From contig CM072344.1 in NCBI GenBank assembly GCA_036874045.1, positions 9,396,501 to 9,460,500 of the forward strand: a stretch of DNA of 64,000 nt, read 5' to 3'. The translations under genes were made by a program, and so were the position numbers. A model generated the notes under the pieces. The model was given only the letters and a program-made list of their open reading frames with translations. It was not told the DNA's origin and did not search any database. This document shows positions 23,545-34,663 of the stretch, one piece after another. Source of the DNA: Cymodocea nodosa. Taxonomy: Eukaryota; Streptophyta; Magnoliopsida; Alismatales; Cymodoceaceae. Every line of letters begins with the position of its first letter. The stretch's first letter is position 1.

Positions 23545-24165
23545 TGTTTAGAATGAAAAAGTGCATAATATTAACGCTTAAATGATAGTTATTTGCATAA
23601 TATTTAGCTTATCATATGAGAATTAAGCCATTATGTTATAATTGCACTATTATACGCTTTAATGAAAGAATCTACATAATTTCAGGAAATTAATGTTAAT
23701 TTAGTACATTTCTTAACTGTCGGTAAGTTACAGGCTTTGAAATTCTTAAGTATCCGAATTTTCTGTTATGTCGAAGAGTTATATTACATGTATTGGATAG
23801 TTATGTTTTAAATGCTTAAAGAATATTTTATTATTTCCTAAAGTACACGTGTTGAAACATTAATGCATGACTTAAGTGGATGTTCGGTAAGTTATTTGGT
23901 AACTATTCGAAATGCATCTAAGCATCGGATAGTTAGGTGTGTAAGCATCCATAACATCTTTTTATCATAAAACAGCCTGAGGACATGTGTCATAATCTAG
24001 AAACTTGACTTAAGTTATCTTTCGGAAGGTTAGGTGCTAACTATCCAAAATGCATATATGTTTCAAATACTTATAGTTATAACTATCTGAAACATCTAAA
24101 CTTGTTATTTCTTTATTGCACGTGTTTTATAGTTAAATCAACGAAGTAAGTTCGTTGAATTATTT
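23545..24165 (+). repeat. GypA-1 3' LTR, incomplete
   Basis: Begins TGTTTAGAATGAAAAAGTGC and holds the first roughly 620 bp (U3) of a 2.2-kb LTR, with CGGATAGTTA / TAACTATCCGAAA motifs. It ends where the inverted F-box copy of GypA-2 starts. Confidence 0.85.
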
Positions 24166-24258
24166 AGACATAAAGTAGGATCATCATATTCATTATACCA
24201 TCAATTCATCCCACCATCTGATCAGACATAAAGTAGGATCATCATATTCATTATACCA
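24166..24258. repeat. 35-bp direct repeat at the GypA-1/GypA-2 junction
   Basis: The 35 bases 24166-24200 recur at 24224-24258 (start AGACATAAAGTAGGATCATC), period 58. The second copy is the genuine F-box sequence; the first is a filler between the GypA-1 LTR and the F-box. Such templated filler is a mark of end-joining repair (inference). Confidence 0.85.
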
Positions 24259-25032
24259 CATTCCTAATTGAATTTTATTATATTCTGTAGATGGTGGTTT
24301 AGCTATATCACTCAGTATAGGCAATATTTCTATAAAGTCATCATCACAACTATCTATGCTTACTATGTATAAATTAGATCTAAATGCAATTGATATATTG
24401 TGACTAGATATATATATCCATCAAGTATGATATGTATGTTGTTAATTAATGCTTTCTGTCCTAGATAGATAATAGTATTTTCAGTCCAAGATCTATTCAG
24501 AAAATCATACACACTTAAGTATAAATCTTCATCCCAATTCCTAGTTGGTCTCTAGTAATATAATTTTTTAGGAATGGTCGAATTTTTATCAGAAAATGTT
24601 AAAGCTGACCCACAATTTTCAATTGGTACTTCAAATCTATTAGGCCTTCCTACATTCCATTCTTCTTCTAGTGATAGAATTTCTAATCAAAATATCAGGT
24701 AATAGAATTGCATACCTTGGTTTCGTTCTGTAGATAATTAATCCTTTGTCTATCCCCATAATATGATCTATTCCTTCTAGTGTATTGGGTGGAATTCCAA
24801 CATTTTCTTCCATATTTAGATATTCATAGCTGATTGAACTACGATTAAATGACTTCCATAAAAATCCATCTCTAATCTTAGTCATTTTTGCAGCTTATAG
24901 TCCATGAAAATATTTTTCTCTAACACAGTCTTTGATTTCCTTTGATATACAACACAATCTACACAGATCTTTAGCTGATAGGTTACTCAATACTTCCCTT
25001 AATGCATCTAGTGGTAATTTCATCAATTCCAT
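24201..25032 (-). pseudogene. F-box protein gene carried inside GypA-2, 3' truncated
   Basis: Inverted second copy of the F-box gene at 19347-20357. The ATG at 25032-25030 begins MELMKLPLDALREVLSNLSA. The residue string MTKIRDGFLWKSFNRSSISY and IDHIMGIDKGLIIYRTKPRY follow closely. The C-terminal quarter is missing because the copy ends at the junction with GypA-1. Stops and a frame change occur within it, so it is a pseudogene. Differences between the copies are scattered, and the two have decayed separately. It sits right after gag in the same element, as in GypA-1. Confidence 0.75.
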
Positions 25033-25262
25033 CTATTGTGATTTTGTAAAAACATAAACAAAAATTTACAGAGATAACATCAACATAGCTACTTACTTAC
25101 CCTCATGAAATAAGGTCATAACTCAACGGACTAAATTCGTTGAGTTAAGTAATAACTCTATGATATTACTAACAATAATTAAACTTATATTTTTTTCTTC
25201 TTCTTTTTTTTATATCTTTTTCTACTTATTATATTATACATAGTTACTTAAGTTATACAGCT
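25033..25262 (-). repeat. GypA-2 spacer between gag and F-box gene
   Basis: Short non-coding spacer with a TAACTCAACG / CGTTGAGTTA dyad (about 25110-25146) and a T-rich tract (25190-25225). It matches 19173-19346, except that there CopA-1 inserted into the AT-rich part. Confidence 0.7.
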
Positions 25263-26516
25263 TCATTCAGTTTCCCTCCCATAAGAGGTATCAATTTCAT
25301 TAACAGCTCTATTAACAGGGTTAGGTACTACTTGCATTGGCAATCCTCCAGTAGGTCTAACTTCTATTGATTCCTTTTGTCTAGGGGGTATATTTCTATT
25401 CATATTTTGATTTTCAATTGCAGCATTTCCAAATACAAGATCTAGACGATTATTTAATTGTTGAATTATCTTTTCTAACTTCTCTATTCTAGATCCTTGT
25501 TCAATTAATGCTTCATAACTTATATTTTTGTCATTTATATTTTCTCCTCCTTGAAAATTGTTGTTTCTCCAAGATAGATTCGGGTGATTTCTCTAATTAG
25601 GGTTATAACAATTTCCAAAGTTATCTTTCTAGTTTCTAGCATAAATAATATCTAAATTATTAACATTTGCATTCTTTTCTACTAGTTTTTGATTTAATGA
25701 TAACTCTTCTATTTTCTTTGTTAATTCAGTTAATTTAACTTCAAGCATAGTGCTTGAATCTATTTCATGCATTCCCCTTGGCAATATTCTTTTATATGTA
25801 ATAGCTTTAGCCGAGTTTTCCCACTGTGTAGTTCTTTTTGCAAAGTTTTCTAAATATGCTCATGCTTCTTCACTACACAATTTTAAAAATCCATTCTAAT
25901 AAGTAGATTCTAATAAAGATTTCATTGAAACATCTATGCCTTCATAAATTATACCTACTAATTGTGCTTTACTCATTGCATGATGTGAACATTGAGTCAG
26001 TAAATCTTTAAATCATTCAAAATATTTCCAAAATGATTCTCCCTGTTTTTGGCTATAATTTAATATTTCCTTTTTCTTTTTAATCATTTGATGTGTTGGA
26101 TAATATTTTTCTAGAAAAATAGAGCAAAACTCAGTCCATGCAAAAATTGAATCAGGCGATAGAGTATATAACCATCTCTTAGTTGTGTCTTTTAAAGCAA
26201 AAGGGATATATCTAAGTTTAATAGCATCAATACTCATGTTCGGCATTTTCATCATTTGACAAACTTCGTTAAATTCTCTAAGGATATAATAGGCATCCTC
26301 TCTTTCTAATCCATGAAAATGTGGCAATTGACTAATATAACTAGATTTCAGTTCTAACCTATCTCCCTCAAAGTTTGGCAATCGAATACATGAAGGTTCA
26401 TCAACTAATTCAGGATATAGAATTTCCCCTAATGGTTTTTCTACTAGAGCAGCTATATCTTCATTCTCTTTTAAAGAAAGGTTAGCTACACCCCTAAGGA
26501 TTTTGTTAAAGTCCAA
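25263..26516 (-). pseudogene. GypA-2 gag capsid-like ORF remains
   Basis: The best preserved gag of the family. It starts MDFNKILRGVANLSLKENED at 26516 and reads openly for 167 codons through PSCIRLPNFEGDRLELKSSY, AIKLRYIPFALKDTTKRWLY and EKYYPTHQMIKKKKEILNYS. This is the retrotransposon Gag (capsid, PF03732-like) fold of Athila/Tat elements. The remains run on through PRGMHEIDS and NNNFQGGEN text to a terminal IDTSYGRETE-type end at 25263. No zinc knuckle is seen in it. The element places this ORF after integrase and the accessory gene. Broken. Confidence 0.85.
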
Positions 26517-27144
26517 TTCATAAAATATTTCAGTATGCCTCTATTAAGTATTTTGTTTTGATGATGTGTGCTAAATGAAAGTAATCATATTTGCTCAATT
26601 ACTATTGCTTGTGAAAGGAAATTAAGAACATCAATTAATACAGAAAAAGCTTACTGATATAAATACTTGTCTGTATTGAATCTGAAATTACACTAAGTTA
26701 AATAACTAGTCGTTTCGTTGCATTAATTTCTCATTTAACTAAACGTTAAGTTAACGTGTGTTTTTATTGAAAAGCATGATATGTGTGTAGAATGAAAAAG
26801 TGCATAATATTAACGGTTAAATGATGGTTAATTACATAATATTTAGCTTATCATATGAGAATTAAGCCATTATGTTATAATTGCACTGTTATATGCTTTA
26901 ATGAAAGAATCTACTTAATTTCAGGGAATTAATGTTAATTTAGTACATTTCTGAACTGTCAGTAAATTGCAGGCTGTGAAATTCTTAAGTATCCGAATTT
27001 TCTATTATTTCGAATAGTTATGTTTAACGTACCAGATAGTTGTGTTTAACGTACCGAAGAGTTATGTTTAAATTACCGAATAATTATGTTTTAAAAGAAT
27101 ATTTTATTATTTCTTGAAGTACACGTGTCGAAACCATAATGCAT

Positions 27145-27545
27145 GACTTAAGTGAACTTCTGGTGAGTTATCTCTAACTATCCGAAATTGCAGCTGGGCA
27201 TCAAATAGTTATATGTGTAACTCTCCGAAATCTCCTTTTATTTATAAAATAGCTGATGACATGTGTCATGTTCTAGAAGAATGACTTAAGTAGATTTTTG
27301 GTGAGTTATTTCTAACTATCCGAAATGCATTTGGGCATTAGATAGTTAGACTAGTAACTCTCTGAAATGTTTCTTTTATTATAAAACTGTTGATGACACG
27401 TGTCGTGATCTGGAAGATTGACTTAAGTTATATATCGATGAGTTATCTTTAACTATCTGAAATGCACCTGAGCATCGGATAGTTAAGTCTGTAAGTATCC
27501 GAAATGCACCTGAGCATCGGATAGTTAAATTTATGCATGTGTTTT
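27145..27545 (+). repeat. three 137-138 bp tandem units in GypA LTR U3
   Basis: Units start at 27145, 27283 and 27420 with GACTTAAG. Each has GGTGAGTTA or GATGAGTTA, TAACTATC(C/T)GAAAT, a GCAT(C/T)(A/G)(A/G)ATAGTTA complement, a second CTC(C/T)GAAAT box, and an ACATGTGTC or ACACGTGTC box with a G-box core. The third unit ends without the G-box. The pattern suggests multiplied U3 enhancers (inference). Similar units are in the other GypA LTRs. Confidence 0.8.
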
Positions 27546-27846
27546 ATAGTTAAATCAACGAAACAAGTCCGTTGAGTTATCTGTAACTCCACGGACCATT
27601 TATTTTCTAATATGCCACTATAGCGGTTGCAGAAATAGGACAATTGGAAGGAAAAACCACGATCGCACGTATCACGCAGGAATTCACTCGTCGAAGGGAG
27701 AAGAAATCATCGTCGTTGATATGAATGAAGGAAATCCAACCAATCATTCAAGTAGAAGCAGTTACCACTGAAGAAATATAAAAGAAAAGAAGAAAAAAAG
27801 AAAGGGTGTGTGACCAATGGGTGTGGCTAGTGTGTGCAGAGGAGGA

Positions 27847-28056
27847 TCACTGAGCTGTCTGCAGGCAGTGTCGGCAATTCTCTGAAGTACCACACCAACC
27901 ATCATCACCACCACCATAATCACCAACCATCGGAGGTCTGTAAGGATACTTTCTTGATGTCAGGTCGATTCTGAGCCAAACACAATGCCTGACAACTACT
28001 GTGAGGAGTGATAGCATCGCGGGAAGAGAAGCCATTTTCACCAAGCGCCGACTCAT
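27847..28056 (-). other. antisense ORF in GypA-3 LTR
   Basis: 69 codons, MSRRLVKMASLPAMLSLLTV and on through PYRPPMVGDYGGGDDGWCGT. The same start and GDYGG block recur in the four other GypA LTRs of the window, always antisense to the element. The N-terminus is basic with no acidic residue in the first 25 or so, like a mitochondrial presequence (inference). No function is recognised. Confidence 0.45.
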
Positions 28057-30060
28057 ATCTCAAGAGATCGTAAAACTTCTAGCCTTAGTTTCGAGTTGAT
28101 GCCTGTATGCTAAAGAGGAGATCATTTTACAATTCTAGACTCGCGATTCTATAGGGAGAGGAGACAGAATTATAAGTGGTTTAATTTTTAGTGGTGTAAT
28201 CACGTCGCATGTAGTGATAGAAGTATTTACTGTCGATTGAGATTACTTTACATTTCACCTTTCGCCCATTTCCATGCTCATATCAAAACAAAAATACTAA
28301 AAACAACTTATCTGTGTTTATATTTTGTATTTGAGTGTTGTATTGTTTGTTTTGTATCGTGATTAATGTTATCTTTCTTAGTGTTGTGATTGTTTTATGT
28401 TTGTTTTAGTTTTACAATTTACTGAAATTGGTTCGTTCAAAAGACTTAAAGATTTTAATGATTATTGTTTGAATTATCTGAATGTTAGTAATGTCTAATG
28501 ATAAATCCAGTGTTTACTAACATTAAAAAGCTTAATTGATGTTATTTGCAATCGGTGGAACCGCCCAATGGTTGGCCGAATTCCTCTGTAAATAGCAGTA
28601 TTAAATAGGAAAGGCAGGCTCGTGGAGTTAACTTAAGTCCACGAGGTTAGTCTGTTGAGTTAGCCATAACTTAACGAACTTTGTCCATTGAGTTAACTGT
28701 AACTCAATGGAGAACTTATTGAATATATAAATTTGATTGTTAAAAATGAAACAGTTCTCAATTCTTAAGCAATTCCCTATGGGATCGAACTGTACTTGCA
28801 CACAAATACAATAGACACTGTGCACTTGCAGTTAAAATATAAATTGGAATTAATATCTAATTTGTGTGAAAGGTTGTTTGTTTACTTCTAAAAAGAAATT
28901 TAGTGATATAGGCATAAAGATAAATTAACTAAGTAAAAACAAAAGTTAACAAATCCTAGTTTTTCTAGCTCGTTGTTGGGTAACTAATTCAAGTTTTCTG
29001 GTGCCGTGTTGGAGATCCAAACAATATGTTTTAAAGTTATATTTTCTGTATCATGAACAGTGCACCTTTAGACAACTCGTTAAGTTAGAATGTTATTTGT
29101 ATAGAGGTCACGTGAGAACTCGTTATGTTAGAGGCTTAAAGGTTAAAATAAGTCATGTGAGAACTCGTTAAGTTAGTGAGTAAAAGAAGAGACGAACTCC
29201 TTAAGTTAGTGTTGTACACGTGGTGAAATTAAAGGTTACGAATGTTATATTGTATCACGTGAAGTGCACATGTTTAACTCGTTAAGTTAACATAATTAAA
29301 CACGTTGAGTTGCTATACTTAACACTAAGGCAACACGTTAGGTTAGCGTTATAAACTTAAGTTGTTATTTTTGCACGTGGTAAAATTCTTATTATAAAAA
29401 CATTTGTTTATTACTAGTTCGTTGAGTTATCTATAACACAACGGAGTTAGTTCATTGAGTTAGCGTAACACCACGAACTTAGTTCGTTAAGTTAGCAATA
29501 GTACTTGTCACGTTAGTTGACACATGAGGAACTCGTTAAGTTAGAAACACTAAGTATATCTACTTGTGTTACTCATTTAGTTAACATTAAAGTAACGACT
29601 TCTTATTACACTTGATGAAAAATTTTAGACAAGAAAGTTTATTTTGTAGGAAATTTTTCAAAGATTTAGGATTGATGATTAAAGAAAATTTGAAATGTAA
29701 ACGTGGATCAGAACGTGTGTATTTCGATGAAGGAAAAGAGAAGATGTGAAGAAGTGGAAAACTAGTAGTGATTAAACGTGGAGGATATGCATGAAATGAA
29801 GATACAGTATAAAAGGCATTGAATTCTTGTTGATCAGTTATCCCTACACACCAAACGAAAAATCTTTTCAGGGATCAAAAACACTTTTCGGGGAAAAGCT
29901 CTTAGATGGAAGAAAATTCAGTGAAGCAGAAAAGGTCAGATTTATGTCACTAAAGATCTGAAGTATTAGAAGAAAGCAAATTCAGTGAAGTAGAGAAAGA
30001 TAAGATATTTGTCACTGAAGAATTGCTAAAGAAGAAAAAGAAGAAGAAGAAGAAAGATCT

Positions 30061-30352
30061 TGTTGAGTATTTTTGTTTTGATGATGTATGTTGAATGAAA
30101 ATAATCATATTTGCTCAATTACTATTGCTTGTGAAAAGAAATTAAAATCATCAATTAATATAGAAAAAGCTTACTGATATAATACTTGTCTATATTGGAT
30201 CTGAAGTTAATAACTAGTCGTTTCATTGCATTAATTTCTCATTTAGCTAAACATTAAGTTAACGTGTGTTTTTATTGAAAAGCATGATATGTTTTAATGT
30301 TATATCTTCTGTATCATGAACAGTGCACGTTTAGACAACTCGTTAAGTTAGA
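30061..30352 (+). repeat. second, partial CopA LTR start in CopA-2
   Basis: At 30061 a fresh LTR start (TGTTGAGTATTTTTG) follows the (GAA)n tract of the first LTR copy. About 290 bp of U3 are present before gag sequence begins. The head-to-tail LTR pieces show past recombination between LTRs. Confidence 0.85.
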
Positions 30353-31540
30353 GTTTTCCAGATTTCTTGATATCATAAACTCTTTAAAATGTTTAGGAAA
30401 GAATTTTGAACAGAAGGATTTGGTGAGGAGAATTCTCAGATCCCTAAGTTCTAAATGGTCTCAGAAAGTAACATCAATTGAGGAATCACGAGATTTAAAT
30501 GTTTATACTATGAATGAACTTATAAGAAATTTAATAGCTTATGAAGTTTCTTGTCTACTACTTTAGAAAAGTTTAAATGTGATAATGAAAATCATGCTAG
30601 AGATTTGCATAAATTTAGATTTAATGAATGTGTCTTGCATGAACAAATATAGAATACAAATGTTGAAAAATTAAAGATAGAATCTGAAAATGAAAAATTG
30701 AGAAACAATATAAATGATCTTGAGTTAGAGATTGACAGATTAAAAATGAGAGAGCTTGATTTAAATTCCACCATTGAGAAATGGTATTTAAGTCAAACTA
30801 AGTTAGACAAACTAACTAGTACCCCTGTAGTGTCATATAAATTTGGCTTAGGATTTGCTTATCCTAAATCGCAAGCCAATAAAGGATTTATTAGTTGTAG
30901 TTCAAGTAAATCTAAGACTAAAATTACTTTTATCATGAAACAAGGTAATAAATATGTAGAAGTAGGTAATTCAAGGGATGAATTATGCAGTAATAATATA
31001 AATCAATGTGATTTGTCTAAATATACTTCTTACATGACTATTAATGTTTCTAAAAATCATGTTTCTTATTCTGGAAATTCAGTCACTAATGTTTCAAAAA
31101 TGTCAAACAATTGTAGTAAACTAAAAATTCAGAAATCTAAGCATGAAATTCAAAACTCTGGTGTTAGACCAATTACTCATTCTACATGTTCTTTATCTGA
31201 AAATTCTTGTGCAGAAAAAGATTTTGTATGTACTGAAAATTCAAATACAAGTACAAAATCATGGTATGAACTTACTGAAATGTATGAGCATGACCAAAAT
31301 AAATTAACATCTGATAAAAATTGGTTTGGTCTTGGTTATACTACATTTGAAAACAAAAAGAATGATTATAAGAGTAATAATGATATAAGTAAGTATGATG
31401 CTAATGATAAATCATTAGTACTTACAACTAATAAGCATGTAAATAATAATGTTAAACTATTTGTAAACAAAAGAAGAAATATGTGTTTAATGAACTTGGT
31501 CCTCAACAACATTGGGTACCAAGGAACAATTCTTTTTAAT
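30353..31540 (+). pseudogene. CopA-2 gag remains
   Basis: Begins within the capsid region (SRFLDIINSLKCLGKNFEQK, the same block as CopB-1 FTEIINSLEGLGK). A coiled coil with NDLELEIDRLKMRELDLNS (30709 on) follows, then a 300-residue open segment rich in Asn, Ser and Lys, which is the Gag tail before protease. The region matches 15474-16950 of CopA-1. The PBS and Gag N-terminus are not found. Broken. Confidence 0.8.
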
Positions 31541-31545
31541 TTGTT

Positions 31546-33250
31546 TTGCTGGAGGAAACAACATCAAAATGGATCTTGGATAGTGGAGCATCCAGTCACA
31601 TGACCGGACAGAAGAGTCTATTGAAAATTTTTACAAATACCAAGAAAGGAAATGTTACATTTGGAAACAAAAGCAAGGATAAAATCATAGGTATGGGCAA
31701 TGTTCAAATAACTCCTACTTGTGTTATTTCGAATGTACTATATGTAGAAAACCTAGGATTTAATTTGTTGAGTGTTATAAAACTAACTGATAATGGATAT
31801 TATGTATTATTTGAAGATGATGTATGCAAAATTATTGATAAAAGTACAGATGAAATTAAGTTTATTCCTAAAAGAAAAGGTTCTATATGTATTTTATCTT
31901 TACCTTCTAGTGCAGTTGATTTAAATTCATATTTGCTAGCTGAAACTAGTGATGCATATCTATGGCATAGAAGGATCGGCCATATAAATATGAAATTATT
32001 GCATAAATTATCTAGAAAACATTTAGTGAGAGGTTTACCAAAGATTAAATACTCAAAGAATTTTTTGTGTGATGCATGTGAGTTAGGTAAACTTCATAAA
32101 AACTCTTTTAAATCCAAAACTGATATATCAAGCAAGAGAGTCTTAGAACTTATACACATGGATCTATTTGGACCAACAAGAATCATGAGTCTTGGTGGTA
32201 AATAGTATGTATATGTTTTAGTAGATGACTTCTCTAGATACACTTGGGTATACTTTCTAGCATCTAAGATAGAAGTTTTTGAAAAGTTTAAAATGTTTTG
32301 CAATCCTATTCAAAATGAACAAAGTGTCTTTCTTCAAAAACTTAGGAGTGATCATGGTACTGAATTTGATAATGATCAAATGAATAATTACTGTATAGAT
32401 CATGGCATTGATCACAGATTTTCTTTTCCAAGGGCATCGTCTCAAAATGGTGTTGTTGAGAGAAAGAATAGATCACTTCAAGAAATGGCCAGAACTATGT
32501 TAAATGAACATAATTTACCTCAAAATCTTTGGGCTGAAGTAGTAAATACAGCTTGTTATATTATTAACAGAAGTCACTTAAGACCTCTTGTTAATAAAAC
32601 TCCTTTTGAAATTATGTTTGATAGGGTTCCAAAAATTTCCTATATGAAACCATTTGGCTGCAAGTGTTTTATTCTTAATACTAAGGATAAAAGGGATAAA
32701 TTTCAAGCCAAAGCGAATGAAGGAATTTTTGTAGGTTACCCTACTAGAAGTAAAGCCTATAGAGTATATAATAAGACTTCTAGAACGATTGAAGAAACCC
32801 TCCATGTAAGCTTCAATGAAAATTCTTTTAGAGAATCTCAATCTAAAACTGATAATGATGATATGATCTAATTCTCAAAAGAATTAGAGATCAATAGAGA
32901 GATTGAAGATTTATTTGAGAAAATCAAAAATATGAACTTAAATGATCAAACTAATGATAAAAGTGATGTACCTCTCGATGTTGATGAGAATATTGAGGAA
33001 AATCAGAGAAATTGGCGTTATTCTTCATCACATCCCATCACTCAAGTTATTGGTAATATTAATGAAGGAGTTAAAACTAGAGCTTCTGTAAATTTAAATA
33101 GTATGTGTATGTTTGTTTCTATGGTGGAACCAAAGAATATAGAAGAAGCATTATCTAATGAAAATTGGATAGCGACAATGCAAGAAGAACTAAATCAATC
33201 CATTAGAAATGATGTTTGGGAATTAGTCTCTCCACTAGAACATACGTTAG
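31546..33250 (+). pseudogene. CopA-2 protease and integrase remains
   Basis: Protease motif KWILDSGASSHMTGQ near 31570, then FNLLSVIKLTDNGYYVLFED. The integrase zinc region carries LWHRRIGHINMKLL and CDACELGKLHK. The core has HMDLFGPTRIMSLGG, LRSDHGTEFDND, CIDHGIDHRFSFPRASSQNG and VVERKNRSLQEMAR. The C-terminal part has KTPFEIMFDRVPKISYMKPF and GYPTRSKAYRVYNK. An acidic linker with ITQVIGNINEGVKTRASVNL precedes RT. The catalytic-core residues of the family are recognisable. Fossil. Confidence 0.92.
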
Positions 33251-33261
33251 TCCATAATAGG

Positions 33262-34663
33262 TACAAAGTGGATCTTTAGAAACAAAACTAATGAAACTGG
33301 TCAAGTTATAAGGAACAAAGCTAGATTAGTTGCACAAGGGTATACACAAGAAGAAGGACTAGATTATGATGAAACATTTGCTCCTATGGCTAGGTTAGAA
33401 AGTATTAGAATATTATTGGCCTATGCTTGTTATATGGATTTTAAACTATATCAAATGGATGTAAAGAGTGCATTTCTAAATGGTTTAATTAATGAAGAAG
33501 TTTATGTAAAACAACCACCTGGATTTGAAGATATTAAAAATCCTAACTATGTGTATAAATTGAAGAAAGCCTTATATGGTTTGAAGCAAGCACCTAGATC
33601 GTGGTATGAAAGGTTATTTATTTTTTTAATAGGACAAGGATATTTCATGGGTAAAGTAGACCATACTCTATTTATCAAGAGAGATGATAAAGATCAGATT
33701 GTTGTTCAAATATATGTAGATGATATAATCTTTGGAGCAACTTCTGATAAACTGATAAAAATATTTTCTAAAAAGATGACTAGTCAGTTTGAAATGAGTA
33801 TGATAGGAGAACTTTCATATTTTCTAGGACTTCAAATTAAGCAAATGGATAAAGGTATATTTTTAAATCAGGAAAAATATGTAGATGAAATGCTTAAGGA
33901 ATTTAATTTTAGTGATACAAGGATTCAAGGAACTCCTATGAGTACTTCTTTAAAGTTAGATATTGATGACATAGGAAAATCAATAGATCAAAGAAAATAC
34001 AGAAGTATGATTCGTTCTTTACTTTATTTAACAGCTAGTAGACCTGATATTATGTTTGCTGTGTGTGCTTATGCTAGATTTCAATCTAATCCTAAAGTAT
34101 CACACTCAATTGCTGTTAAAAGAATATTTAAATATATACAAGGAACTAAAAATTTCGGATTGTATTATTCTAAGGATAGTTCAATAGATCTTATAGGATA
34201 TATTGATGCTGATTACGCAAGATCTAAGTTTGATAGAAACAGTACTAGTGGCACAAGTCAATTATTGGGAAATAATTTGGTGTCATGGTTTAGTAAAAAG
34301 CAAAACTATGTAGCACTTTCAACTACTAAAGCTAAATATGTTGCTGTTGCATTGTGTTGCACTCAGATTCTATGGATAAGACAAACTTTAGAAGACTTTG
34401 GATTATCTTATGATACAATTGAGATTTATTGTGACAGTAGTTCTACAATAAATCTTTCCAAAAATCCTGTATTGCATTCTAGAGCAAAGCATATAGAGGT
34501 TAAACATCATTTTCTAAGAGATAACGTAATTAAAGGAAAAATTAAATTAGAATTTGTGTCTAGTAAAAATCAATTAACTGATATCTTTACAAAACCTCTA
34601 GATGAAACTACTTTCTACAACATAAGATTAAATTTAGGTATTTGTAGGCTATGTGATGTGTAA
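33262..34663 (+). pseudogene. CopA-2 reverse transcriptase and RNase H remains
   Basis: A 425-codon open stretch from 33386 shows MDVKSAFLNGLINEEVYVKQ, YGLKQAPRSWYERL, the RT active site QIYVDDIIFGAT, FLGLQIKQMDKGIF and LTASRPDIMFAVC. RNase H is marked by DADYARSKFDRNSTSG, NNLVSWFSKKQNYVALSTT, IYCDSSSTINLSKNPVLHSR and HIEVKHHFLRD. The end LTDIFTKPL is the standard copia pol terminus. This is the longest open copia frame in the window. The element as a whole is broken. Confidence 0.93.

Larger units (their letters stand above)
1..24165 (+). mobile_element. GypA-1: broken Ty3/gypsy element, 5' part outside window
   Basis: Plus-strand Athila/Tat-like gypsy relic. Parts in order: internal spacer (1-631), gag capsid-like remains (981-1735, and a duplicate at 2530-3284), F-box gene (19347-20357), 3' spacer (21691-23534), polypurine tract (23534-23544) and an incomplete 3' LTR (23545-24165). 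The assignment comes from colinearity with the better preserved minus-strand GypA-4 (38252-53166). Two later insertions split it: CopA-1 (3285-19167) and a CopC solo LTR (20466-21685). Both leave 5-bp target duplications, so the flanking pieces clearly belonged together. The PBS, pol and 5' LTR are not in the window. It is a fossil with several breaks. Confidence 0.85.
26784..29023 (+). mobile_element. GypA-3: solo LTR, TSD ATATG
   Basis: 2240 bp, TGTGTAGAATG to GATCCAAACA, flanked by ATATG at 26779-26783 and 29024-29028. Its U3 contains three repeat units (27145-27545). The middle is GC-richer and carries, on the opposite strand, the antisense ORF at 27847-28056. The U5-side portion has TCCACGAGGTTAG, TGTTGAGTTA and TAACTCAATGG motifs (28630-28715). 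Confidence 0.92.
26542..30060 (+). repeat. CopA-2 5' LTR, split by a GypA solo LTR
   Basis: The LTR begins at 26542 (TATTAAGTATTTTG, a decayed TGTTGAG start), runs to 26783, and resumes at 29029 after the GypA solo LTR. It continues through the (GAA)n tract (30030-30058). The U3 part has ACGTGAGAACTCG and TCGTTAAGTTAG repeats (29100-29220) and TTCGTTGAGTTA dyads (29415-29505). Confidence 0.85.
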
